Shown: positions 50,207 to 60,258 of the stretch, in pieces
How the letters are laid out: each line of letters opens with the position of its first letter
Numbering within the stretch: position 1 is the first letter of the stretch
Assembly (NCBI GenBank): GCA_027314025.1
Contig: DAHVCP010000046.1
Span: 1-64,000 of the forward strand
Source: Acidobacteriota bacterium
Lineage (GTDB): Bacteria > Acidobacteriota > Terriglobia > Terriglobales > SCQP01
Direction: 5' to 3'
DNA: 64,000 nucleotides
The notes under the pieces: model-generated
What the model was told of the DNA's origin: nothing
Database searches by the model: none
Seen by the model: the letters and a program-made list of their open reading frames with translations, nothing else
Program-made: the position numbers and the translations under genes

Positions 50207-51217
50207 TCAAGGCAGGCGCCGACGTGCTTCTTGCGCCATCGCCCGGTACAGCTCGGCCCATTCCCCCGCCGCCGCCAAATGCCGCCGCACCGTTTTCTGG
50301 TCCCCGCGGGCGATGGGCCCGGTCCAGGCGCGGGCGAGGTCGCCGCCCGGCGACCGTACCGCCGCGCCGACATTGGCGGCGGTCTGCGCCAGCAGCGCCG
50401 CCAGGCCGCGCCGCGCCACCGCCAGCCGCCGCCCGCGCAGCCCGGCGCGGCGCAGCACCGCGACGGCGATGGCGAAGTCGGCGACCACGAACGGCGACGC
50501 CCACATCGCCGCCAGGTGATACCGCGCCTTTTCCCGCGCCCGCAGCCGCAAAGTTGCCCCGCCCCAGGCGGCGACCAGCCGCTCGGCCGCGCGCGCCGCC
50601 GCCTCCTGGCCTTCCACCGCGAAGACCAACCCGCCGGGCTCGGGCGCGGGCTGCCGGGCGCCGAAGGTCATCAAGGGATGCAAGCTGCCGACCGCCGCGC
50701 CGCGCCGCCGCAGCGGTTGCAGCACCGCCGTCGGCAGCAGCCCGCTGCAATGCAGAACGACCCTTCCGCGCCATGCCTCCCGCCCGCCGCGCCGCGCCAG
50801 TTCCGCCGCCAACTCCGGCAGGGCGTCGTCCGGCGCGGCCAGCAGGACGATGTCGCCGGCCGGCTGATAGGCCGCCAACGCCACGCCGCGCCGCGCGCCG
50901 TACCGCCGGGCCAGTGTTCGCGCCCGCCGCGCTTCCCGGCTGACCACGGTGTCCAACTCCGGCGCGGCCGCTGGGCCGCCGCCGGTCTTGCCACCGCCGC
51001 CGTTGGCGCAGCGCGTCTTGCCGCCGCTGCCTCTGTCCCCGCGGCCCGCGCCGCCGCCCAGGTCGGCCGCGAGAGTGCGCGGCGCCGCCAGCCAAGCCGC
51101 CAGCGCCGTGCCCAGCCGCCCCGGACCGATCAGGTCCACGCGCGGTGGAGCGGCGGCGCCGGGCCGCCCGCCCTTGCCGCCGCGCTCAGCCCCGGCCCGC
51201 GCCCGCCGCTGCGGCAA
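50207..51217 (-). CDS. Rossmann-like and DUF2520 domain protein
   Basis: A 336-residue protein with an N-terminal dinucleotide-binding pattern (VDLIGPGRLGTALAAWL) followed by a reductase-like half (AYQPAGDIVLLAAPDDALPELAAELA, VVLHCSGLLPTAVLQPLRRRGAAVGSLHPLMTF) and the DUF2520 helical domain (EKARYHLAAMWASPFVVADFAIAV to GPIARGDQKTVRRHL). This arrangement resembles small ketopantoate-reductase/pyrroline-carboxylate-reductase-like proteins of unknown substrate. Gly-rich segments at residues 50-85 are unusual. The stop of the upstream propeller gene abuts a possible TTG start at 51217; a GTG at 51139 just before the fold is the alternative. Confidence 0.82.
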   Translation of the reverse strand: MPQRRARAGAERGGKGGRPGAAAPPRVDLIGPGRLGTALAAWLAAPRTLAADLGGGAGRGDRGSGGKTRCANGGGGKTGGGPAAAPELDTVVSREARRARTLARRYGARRGVALAAYQPAGDIVLLAAPDDALPELAAELARRGGREAWRGRVVLHCSGLLPTAVLQPLRRRGAAVGSLHPLMTFGARQPAPEPGGLVFAVEGQEAAARAAERLVAAWGGATLRLRAREKARYHLAAMWASPFVVADFAIAVAVLRRAGLRGRRLAVARRGLAALLAQTAANVGAAVRSPGGDLARAWTGPIARGDQKTVRRHLAAAGEWAELYRAMAQEARRRLP

Positions 51218-52798
51218 TCAGTGTTTCCCTTTTTTTGCGGGCAGGCCGAAGGCGTAGATCGCCGAATTGTGGTCCACGACGAAGACCTCCCCATCGGCCA
51301 CCGCCAAGCCGCTGAAATGGGTGAAGGTGGGAATCGCGCCGCCGCTGCGGTACAGCGTTTTTCCCGTGTGGGCGTTGAAGGCGTACAGTTCCGCCCGCCG
51401 GCTCGCCTGCGCCCGCTGCGCGTTGGACAGCGTCTTTTGTCCCGTGTACATCACCCCGGAGCCGACCGTCTGCTGCGTGTCTTCGCCGGTGGACAGCGCG
51501 AAGACCACGCCCCCGGCGATGGCTACCGGATCGGGCACGCTCATATCCCGCGACACCCACGCCGGCCGGAAAGTCGGCGCGCCGTCGGCGCCGCGCGCCA
51601 CCTCGAACGCCATCACGGAACCGTCGGGATGAGCCCCATGCGTGATCGGAAACGCCGGTGCGTGTTTCGACGCCGGCCCCCAGACGGGCACATAGACATA
51701 CGCCCGTCCATCCGGATCCATCCACTCCGAAAGGCTGCCCCAAATGCCCAGCCGCTCGAAGGCCCGCGGATCGTTCGCCAACTTCCGGACATAGAGCGGC
51801 GTGTGATGATCCTTTGCTCCTAGCGCGTCGGCATCCAGCAGGTACACGTATCCGGCCTTGCTTCCCGCCGCCACCAAATCATAGTTGCGCCAGGGAAACC
51901 ATACCGGGCTGGAGGCGCCCAGATCCAAGTCGTAGGTCGTCAGCATGGAATGATCCAGCGGCGCGTAATAATCCTCCACGCGCAAGCTGCCCGGCGCGGC
52001 GGCGATGACCGCGCTGCCGTAGTCGCCTTGGGCGGGATCGTAAACCCCGTCGCCGGTTTCGGCGAAGATGCGCCCGTTGGCGCCGATGGCCGCGCCGGCG
52101 CGGCCCCAAATGCCCGCTCCAAAGCCGTGCTGCACCAGCAGCTCCTGCGTCGCCGGCCGCCGCGGATGGCGCGTGTTCATGGCGTAGATGCCGGAGGTGG
52201 CGCCGCCGCAGCCTTGCGAGATCGTCGTGTAGACGATGCCGTCGTGATAATTCAGGCTCCAAGTCTTGGCGAACGGCGGCGTCATCGGCGCCGGCCCGAA
52301 CCGCGTACGCCCCGTTCCCAAGCTCAGCCCGTAGAGCTCACCCGTGGCCGAGAGAACGAAGATCAGGCCGCGCCGACGCGCGATCACCGGCGTGGCGTTC
52401 AGGTTGTTGGGGCAAAGCCAAAAAGGCGCTTCCGGCGCCTTCAGGTTGCCGCCGATCTTCCGCCGCCATATCGTCTTGCCCGTCGCCGCATCCAACGCGG
52501 TCACGTTGTCGGAGCTGCCGCCGACATACACCACGTCCCGCCGCCCGGCGCGCGTTTCCACGCCGTCGGCCACCACCGGCGCGGTCAGCGCGGCCAGCGC
52601 CAGCGGCTGGTTTTTCACCACCGTCCGCCATAGCAGGGTCATGTGGCCGACGGTCTGGACGTTGAGCTTGGTTTCATGGCGCGCCCAGCCGTCGCGCGCG
52701 GCGTCATGGCCGAAGGTCGGCCAGCCGCGGTTCTGACCCCAGGCGGAAACGGTTAGAAAAAGAGCCGCGGTTATTGCCGCCAGCCGGTATCTGCGCAT
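51218..52798 (-). CDS. PQQ-type beta-propeller protein, exported
   Basis: A 526-residue protein with a Sec signal (MRRYRLAAITAALFLTVSAWG). Repeated blades of the PQQ/quinoprotein type follow: VVYVGGSSDNVTALDAATGKTIWRRKIGG, LIFVLSATGELYGLSLGTG, NGRIFAETGDGVYDP, DGEVFVVDHNSAIYAFGL. The Asp/Glu and Cys pair of a true quinoprotein dehydrogenase are not evident, so an outer-membrane assembly or binding role (BamB-like) is possible. Start 52798 is chosen for AGGTGA and the signal peptide. It abuts the DUF2520 gene. Confidence 0.82.
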   Translation of the reverse strand: MRRYRLAAITAALFLTVSAWGQNRGWPTFGHDAARDGWARHETKLNVQTVGHMTLLWRTVVKNQPLALAALTAPVVADGVETRAGRRDVVYVGGSSDNVTALDAATGKTIWRRKIGGNLKAPEAPFWLCPNNLNATPVIARRRGLIFVLSATGELYGLSLGTGRTRFGPAPMTPPFAKTWSLNYHDGIVYTTISQGCGGATSGIYAMNTRHPRRPATQELLVQHGFGAGIWGRAGAAIGANGRIFAETGDGVYDPAQGDYGSAVIAAAPGSLRVEDYYAPLDHSMLTTYDLDLGASSPVWFPWRNYDLVAAGSKAGYVYLLDADALGAKDHHTPLYVRKLANDPRAFERLGIWGSLSEWMDPDGRAYVYVPVWGPASKHAPAFPITHGAHPDGSVMAFEVARGADGAPTFRPAWVSRDMSVPDPVAIAGGVVFALSTGEDTQQTVGSGVMYTGQKTLSNAQRAQASRRAELYAFNAHTGKTLYRSGGAIPTFTHFSGLAVADGEVFVVDHNSAIYAFGLPAKKGKH

Positions 52799-52879
52799 GG
52801 TTCGCTCACCTCGGTCACAACGGGGGCATTGTACCTTGCGCGCCCGCCGCGCGCTATCGCATCTCCCCGGCAAGCGCCT

Positions 52880-53735
52880 GCGCCGGCGAAAGTGGGGCTG
52901 CCGTCCCGGCGGTCGAATCCGGCCTTAGGCGCGGCGAAGGTGCGATGGCCGTCCCGGCTGCCCATCGCCGCCGCCCGGGAGGGCGACGAACCGCAGGGCA
53001 GGAGCCCTACCCCACGCGCCGGCGCCAATGCTGCCGCCGTGCGGAATCTCTCCGCCGCGCGCGGTGTGGGGTATGCCTCCGGCTTGCGTCGGGTCGCGCT
53101 CCGCCCGGCCCGGGCCGTTCCGCCGCCACGAAGGTGGCGGGATGGCCTCCTCGGCTGTCGCCACCGCCGCCCAGGAGGGCGACGGTACGCAGGGCAGGGG
53201 CTCTACCCCACGCTTCTGGCGAACCGCAGGGCAGGAGCCCTACCCCACGCGCCGGGGCCAATGCTGCCGCCGTGCGGAATCTCTCCGCCGCGCGCGGTGT
53301 GGGGTATGCCTCCGGCTTGCGTTGGGTCGCGCTCCGCGCGGCCCGGGCTGTCCCGCCGCCACGAAGGTGGCGGGATGGCCTCCTCGGCTGTCGCCACCGG
53401 CGCGGAGGTCGTGGGATAGCCGTCCTCGGCTGTTGCCACCGCCGCCCAGGATGGCGACGGTACGCAGGGCAGGAGCCCTACCCCACGCGTCGGCGCCTAT
53501 GCTTCCGCCGTGCGGAATCTCTCCGCCGCGCCTGGCGTGGGGTATGCCTCCGGCTTGCGTCGGGTCGCGCTCCGCGCGGCCCGGGCCGGGGCGTGGAATA
53601 GGCTTCAGCCTGTGTCCCGCGGGCTTTAGCCCGCGGCCGCGAAGCGGTGCCAACTCCGCCGTGCCGCCAAACCACGGCGGGCGCCCCGCCTGCGGTGGGG
53701 CCGGGGCCCGACGATGCAACGCCCCGCCGCCCGCC
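52880..53735. repeat. Long REP-like array, families A, B, C, D and E
   Basis: About 850 bases without a gene. Three imperfect copies of a long unit (about 53019-53215, 53250-53400 and 53488-53590) each run: family B hairpin (inverse), a shared CGGAATCTCTCCGCCGCG segment, family C, a CGCGCTCCGCnCGGCCCGGG segment, then family A variants. The right end has family D (53590-53640) and a family E-like sequence. All lie opposite in orientation to the copies at 12985-13672. ORFs of 100-600 residues crossing the array are repeat-derived. Confidence 0.87.
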
Positions 53736-53745
53736 CCGCCGGCTA

Positions 53746-55991
<2,246 letters not shown>

Positions 55992-55995
<4 letters not shown>

Positions 55996-56636
55996 TGCCG
56001 CCCTCCCGCCGCTCGCGCCGGCGCGCCGGCGGTCATGCCGGCTCGCTCAACTTCGCCGTCGGAGCCGCCACGGCTTGCGGCATGGTCCGCGGAATGGTCC
56101 GCGGCGCCGCGCCTGCCCGCCGTCTGCCGCGCCGCCGGAGCGCCGTACTGCGGCGGCGGAATTTCCCCCACCCGGTCCTTGCTGCTCCCCGCCGCCATGC
56201 GCACCGCCGCCAGGATGCGCTGGTAGGCGCCGCAGCGGCAGATGTTGCCCGCCATCGCGCCCAGGATCTCTTCGTCCTGCGGGTGCGGCGACTCCGCCAG
56301 CAGCGCCGCCGCCTGCATGATCTGCCCCGCCTGGCAGTAGCCGCACTGCGGGACGTTGTGCTCGATCCACGCTTTCTGCACCGGGTGCAGGTCGCCGTCC
56401 CCGCCCGCCAGGCCCTCGATGGTCACGATCTCGGCCCCCGCCACCTGCTGCATGGCCACCACGCAGGCGCGCACCGCATGGCCGTTTTGGTGTACCGTGC
56501 AGGCGCCGCACAGCGCCACGCCGCAGCCGAACTTGGCGCCTGTCAGTCCCAGTTCATCGCGCAGATACCACAGCAGCGGCATCTCCGCGCTGCCGTTCCA
56601 TTGCCGCTCCACGCCGTTGACCTTGAATCGAATCAC
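55992..56636 (-). CDS. iorA: 2Fe-2S iron-sulfur subunit of the molybdenum hydroxylase
   Basis: A 214-residue subunit with a plant-type 2Fe-2S cluster ([16 protein letters not shown] followed by the fourth Cys in RACVVAM) and a second all-alpha cluster ([21 protein letters not shown]). It passes electrons from the molybdenum centre. Residues beyond about 160 are a low-complexity tail rich in Ala/Arg/Gly. It is the first gene of the pair; its stop overlaps the catalytic subunit start. It has no signal of its own and is probably carried out with the Tat-tagged partner. Confidence 0.93.
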
Positions 56637-56984
56637 TGGCGGCCTCCTGGCCGGGCTGTGCGCCCGTTCCGAGCAGAATTATGGCACCGAATGCCGGCGC
56701 TCGCCATTTCACCCCACGAACGCGTTAGGACGGAGCGGCTCAGCCGCACATCATTGGACGACCCGCTGACGGCTGGCCCGCGGCTGGACCGTGGCGGCCG
56801 GCATTGGATGCCCGTTGGCGCTCACCCGCGAGCGGAAAGCCGATCGTTGTCGGCTGCGGGAAAAGCACCAACGCCTGCGGGATTCTCCCCAGCCGGCGTG
56901 GCGCGGGTGGCGTTTTGCGGGCGAAGGCAATCGGCCATCCAGTTGCATCAAAAGGTCAAACGCCAGACGATAACCCCTAAGAGG
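56637..56984. other. 348-base divergent gap between iorA and the first DUF5335 gene
   Basis: It should hold both promoters. Two segments recur before the second DUF5335 gene: a GCACCAACnnCTGCGG segment (56865-56880; compare 57709-57725) and GGCCATCCAGTTGCA (56933-56947; compare 58021-58035). They look like a duplicated leader or regulatory region. No -35/-10 pair was recognised. Confidence 0.6.
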
Positions 56985-56996
56985 ATGGAGGTTCCC

Positions 56997-57674
56997 ATGA
57001 AGCGGCAACCCAGCCCAGGCCAGCATCCGGCGAAACCGCGGCAGCCTAAAGCGGTCACGCCGTCCCAGCCCCAAACGGCGCCCCCGTCGCCGGACCCGGA
57101 GAGTGGCCTCCCTGGGGGCGGCGCCGGCCGCCGCGATGTGGTCGGCCATTCCGGCGTATACCCCATGTCCGGACCGCACCCGGATGGGCCGGCGGAGTTG
57201 CGCTCGGCGGCGGCCTGGGGCCAAGGCGCGCGCGGAGCGCTTGGCTATGAAGATTCCGGACGCTCGGGCTTGCTGCTCAGCGGCGGTGAGTTGCTGGGCG
57301 GCTTGGATGCCGGCGTGCCCGGTTCGCCCCCGCAGCCGGCGCTGGCCATTCCCCAGGAAGGTTGGACCAAGGCGTTGGAGGAGTTCAGCCGCATGCACAA
57401 GCATTGCTGGGTCACGTTGGAGGAAATCGGCAGCTCCGGCGCCTGCCTGCAAGCCCGCGGCGTCCCGCTGCTCGCCGTCGGCGCCGACGTGCGCAATGGC
57501 CGAACCACCGCCTATGTGACCTTAGGCTCGGACCACGAATACGGCCTCACGCACATCGTACGTTCGCCTGTCGCCGTCCGCCTGCACCTTCCCTGGGAGC
57601 TGGAGTTCGACCGCGCCGGGGATGTCCGAACCGTGATCCGCTGCATCGGCCACCGCCCCGCGCTGGTCCACTAG
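56997..57674 (+). CDS. DUF5335-like protein, first paralog
   Basis: A 225-residue protein with two parts. Residues about 35-100 are low-complexity but strongly shared with the next gene: GLPGGGAGRRD, VGHSGVYPMSGPHP, GPAELRSAAAWGQG and GYEDSGRS. Residues about 120-225 form the DUF5335-like fold: GWTKALEEFSRMHKHCWVTLEEI, LQARGVPLLAVGADVRNG, YGLTHIVRSPVAVRLHLPWELEFDRAGDVRTVIRCIGH. No enzyme motif is seen. GGAG six bases before the ATG at 56997 sets the start; ATG 56985 is in frame. With the next gene and Hsp20 it forms a same-strand set, which suggests a stress role; this is inference. Confidence 0.72.
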   Translation: MKRQPSPGQHPAKPRQPKAVTPSQPQTAPPSPDPESGLPGGGAGRRDVVGHSGVYPMSGPHPDGPAELRSAAAWGQGARGALGYEDSGRSGLLLSGGELLGGLDAGVPGSPPQPALAIPQEGWTKALEEFSRMHKHCWVTLEEIGSSGACLQARGVPLLAVGADVRNGRTTAYVTLGSDHEYGLTHIVRSPVAVRLHLPWELEFDRAGDVRTVIRCIGHRPALVH

Positions 57675-57775
57675 CCCGGCGCCGCTGGCTAGCCCACCGC
57701 GCGGAAAAAGCACCAACCGCTGCGGCTTTGCGCCCAGCGTGCTGGTGGGCTGCCGGCAGGCACCCCGCCGCCAAC

Positions 57776-57985
57776 AAAAGTGGGATAGCCGTCCCGGCTG
57801 TCATTTCCCGCCGCCCGGGGGCTCGTAGGATAGCCGTCCCGGTTGTCGTGCCGCCGCATTCTGGGGGCGCGGGCGGCCTCGCCCGCACCCGGCGCTTTTC
57901 GGAGGCGCCCGCCCGTCGCGTGCCCCGCGTCCCTCGTCCCTCGTGGGCCATGCCTCCGGCTTGCGCAGGGTCGCGTGGAATTGGC
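57776..57985. repeat. REP-like block (families A, F and C, inverted) inserted in the second paralog's leader
   Basis: Family A copies at 57780-57802 and about 57826-57848, family F at 57861-57889, a GTCCCTCGTCCCTCG stretch, and family C (GCCATGCCTCCGGCTTGCG, about 57948-57966). The corresponding leader of the first paralog lacks this block, being about 243 bases shorter, so the block entered after the gene duplication. Confidence 0.75.
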
Positions 57986-58056
57986 CGGCGGCCCAACGCC
58001 TTCCGGAGCGTATTGCGACAGGCCATCCAGTTGCAATGCAATTCTCGGAGGCGTTT

Positions 58057-58869
58057 ATGACGCAGAGCGGGAAAAAGCGCAAGGCCAAGCGGGCCGATCC
58101 AAAGACCGAGCTGGCGCCGGCTCTTCCAGCGCGGCAACTGGGTGCAATTCGCAGCGCCGGTGGAGGCCCAAAGCCGGCCGCCGAAGTGCGGTCGCGGGGC
58201 CCCCGGCATCCCCAGGGCGTGCCGGCCCCCGCTGGAGGTCCGGCGGTGACCCGCAGCGCGCAGGCGAGCCGAGCGCAGCGTACCGCGCGCCGGGAAAGCG
58301 GCTTGCCGGGCGGCGGCGCTGGGCGGCGGGATGAGGTTGGCCACTCCGGCGTCTATCCCATGTCCGGACCGCATCCCGCCGGACCGGCGGAGTTGCGCTC
58401 GGCGGCGGCATGGGGCCAGGGCTCGCGCGGCGCACGGGGCTATGAGGATTCCGGCCGATCGTCGTTGGTCTTCAGCCAAGGCGAGCTGCTCGGCGGCTTG
58501 GATACTGGCGCCCCGGGTTCGCCGCCCGCGCCGGCCCTGGCGGTTCCGGAGGCAGGCTGGACCAAGACGCTCGATGAGTTCAGCCGCCAGCATAAGGGAT
58601 GCTGGGTGACGGTCGAGGAAATCACCGGCGTGGGAGCCGAAATGCAAGCCCGCGGCGTTCCGCTGCTCGGTGTCGGGGCGGAAGTGCGCGACGGCCGCGC
58701 GACTGCCTACGTCCAGTTGGGTGACGAGCAGCGCGATGTCCTCACCCACATCGTCAATTCACCCATCTCCGTGCGCCTGCGCCCGCCTGGCGAGCTGGAA
58801 ATTGACGACGCCGAGAACGTGCGCACGCTGATTCGCTGCATCGGCCACCGCCCCAGCTTGGTGCGATGA
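58057..58869 (+). CDS. DUF5335-like protein, second paralog
   Basis: A 270-residue protein, longer than its neighbour because of an extra basic Lys/Arg/Ala/Pro-rich N-terminus (about 75 residues). The shared middle (GLPGGGAGRRDEVGHSG, YPMSGPHPAGPAELRSAAAWGQG, RGARGYEDSGRSSL) is nearly identical to the first paralog. The C-terminal domain (GWTKTLDEFSRQHKGCWVTVEEITG, VPLLGVGAEVRDGRATAYVQLGDEQRDVLTHIV) is the DUF5335-like part. GGAGG five bases before ATG 58057 sets the start. The disordered middle is conserved as well as or better than the folded domain, so it may be a binding motif. It lies 87 bases before hsp20. Confidence 0.72.
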   Translation: MTQSGKKRKAKRADPKTELAPALPARQLGAIRSAGGGPKPAAEVRSRGPRHPQGVPAPAGGPAVTRSAQASRAQRTARRESGLPGGGAGRRDEVGHSGVYPMSGPHPAGPAELRSAAAWGQGSRGARGYEDSGRSSLVFSQGELLGGLDTGAPGSPPAPALAVPEAGWTKTLDEFSRQHKGCWVTVEEITGVGAEMQARGVPLLGVGAEVRDGRATAYVQLGDEQRDVLTHIVNSPISVRLRPPGELEIDDAENVRTLIRCIGHRPSLVR

Positions 58870-58956
58870 ACCGGCCGGGCGATGGCCCGAGGCGTGCATG
58901 CCACAGTTGGGTCCGGCGCCGCGGCGCGACCGCGGCAACCCGGAGAGGAGGACGCT

Positions 58957-59442
58957 ATGTTGGGACTAATGCGCCGGGATCCAGATGATCTCGCCTTTCA
59001 CGACTTGTTCACGTTCCGCAAATCCTTCGACGACGTGATGGAACGCCTGTGGGGCGCTCTGCCCGCCGCCCGAGTGACGGCGGACCTGCCGCCGGCGGAG
59101 TCGTATATTGAGGACGGCAAATTCCACCTCAAGCTCCAGACGCCGGGCCTGGATCCGAAGAACGTCACCATCGAAGTGCACGGCGATCAGTTGCGCATCA
59201 CGGGTGAGCAGCGCCAGGAGTCGGAGTCCAAGACCCGCCGCTACCTGACGCGCGAGTTTTCCTACGGCGCCTTCGAGCGCTGGCTGCCGCTGCCGGAAGG
59301 CGTGAAGCCCGAACAGATCGAAGCCAGCTACAAGAAGGGCCTGCTGGAGATCATCGCGCCGGTCTCGGAGAAGAGCGTGCCTCGCAAGATCGAGGTCAAG
59401 ACCCTTCCCGAGGAGGCGCCCAAGAAGCCGCAAGCGGCGTAA
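58957..59442 (+). CDS. hsp20: Hsp20/alpha-crystallin small heat-shock protein
   Basis: A 161-residue ATP-independent holdase. The alpha-crystallin domain runs from about residue 45 (PPAESYIEDGKFHLKLQTPGLDPKNVTIEVHGDQLRITGEQ) to the GLLEIIAPV strand, with the conserved R-YG-F (REFSYGAFERWLPLPEGV). The C-terminus ends EEAPKKPQAA. GAGAGGAGG just upstream of the ATG gives a very strong ribosome site. It binds unfolding proteins in the cytoplasm. A large hairpin at 59523 probably ends its transcript. Confidence 0.95.
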   Translation: MLGLMRRDPDDLAFHDLFTFRKSFDDVMERLWGALPAARVTADLPPAESYIEDGKFHLKLQTPGLDPKNVTIEVHGDQLRITGEQRQESESKTRRYLTREFSYGAFERWLPLPEGVKPEQIEASYKKGLLEIIAPVSEKSVPRKIEVKTLPEEAPKKPQAA

Positions 59443-59522
59443 GTACGCCGCCCATGGCAGCGGCGCCGCGCCGGCGCGGCCGGTGGCGACATCGGCTGAG
59501 GAAGGGGCGCTGGCGCGGCGCT

Positions 59523-59583
59523 AATAGGGGCCGGCGGGCGGTGGGTGCAAGCCCGTTTCCGCCGCCCGCCGGCCCCTATTTTC
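59523..59583 (+). terminator. 19-base-pair perfect hairpin after hsp20
   Basis: AATAGGGGCCGGCGGGCGG (59523-59541) pairs perfectly with its inverse at 59562-59580 around a 20-base loop. A run TATTTTCC follows. The stem is longer than a usual terminator; because it ends in A/T on both sides it could work in both directions. Confidence 0.7.
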
Positions 59584-59690
59584 CGCCCACCGCCCGCCGT
59601 GCGGTGGGAGGCGTCACGGCGCGCCGCAATTCTCATCCCGGCCCAGGTTTACGAGCCGGCGGCCGGGCCGGAACCCATGGAGGGAATCCA

Positions 59691-59897
59691 ATGGACCGAA
59701 CCCAAAGCACCAGCGCCCCGCCCGTGGACGCCACGCGAGCGGATTCCCTGCGCTGCTGGGATTGCGGCCGGCAGCTGCCGCGCTGGCGCGAAGGGCCGGT
59801 GTTCTGCCGCTGCTGGCGCTGTGAGTGGTTCCATCTCCGCTTTGGCGGCCAAGCCGACAGCATCCACGCTCATGGCATGGGCGTGCGCTGGGAATAG
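59691..59897 (+). CDS. Small zinc-ribbon protein
   Basis: A 68-residue protein with two zinc knuckles: CWDCG and, 16-20 residues later, FCRCWRCEWFHLRFGG. The spacing fits a rubredoxin- or ribbon-type zinc site. The N-terminus is short and polar; the C-terminus has HAHGMGVRW. AGGGAATCC before the ATG at 59691 is a fair ribosome site. Function unknown. It is on the same strand as hsp20 but separated by the big hairpin. Confidence 0.6.
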   Translation: MDRTQSTSAPPVDATRADSLRCWDCGRQLPRWREGPVFCRCWRCEWFHLRFGGQADSIHAHGMGVRWE

Positions 59898-60258
59898 CAC
59901 CGCTCGCCTCCCCTCACGGACGCCGCGCAAATTGGGCGTCGGGAGATGCGGGCGCGGAACAGCGGCGAAGTTCCCTGCGCGCCCACGGCGTGACGAGAAG
60001 ACCGCGGCTCGTCCGGGCGCCGAAGCGCGGTGCGCGGCGCGGCTGCATCGGGGCCGGGGCCGCGGCAATCCATCGCGTAGCCATCCGCCGGCCATTATTC
60101 TTGCCTGCCGCGCGCAGCTACAGAATCCACAACTGACGGGGATCAATTTCCCGCGCCTGGGCGAGGATCCGGATGTGTAACCCAGCGGACGGTTGGCTCG
60201 TTTCGGCACGTAGTGATTCACCTACTGGGGCCGGGAAAAGTGGGCAGGGAAGAGAGGG
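59898..60258. other. 361-base gap before the HTH gene
   Basis: No credible gene, RNA or repeat family member was found. ORFs crossing it are Arg/Ala/Pro-rich shadows. It ends in GGAAGAGAGGG before the ATG at 60259 and must hold the promoter of that gene, but no clear boxes are seen. Confidence 0.4.
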
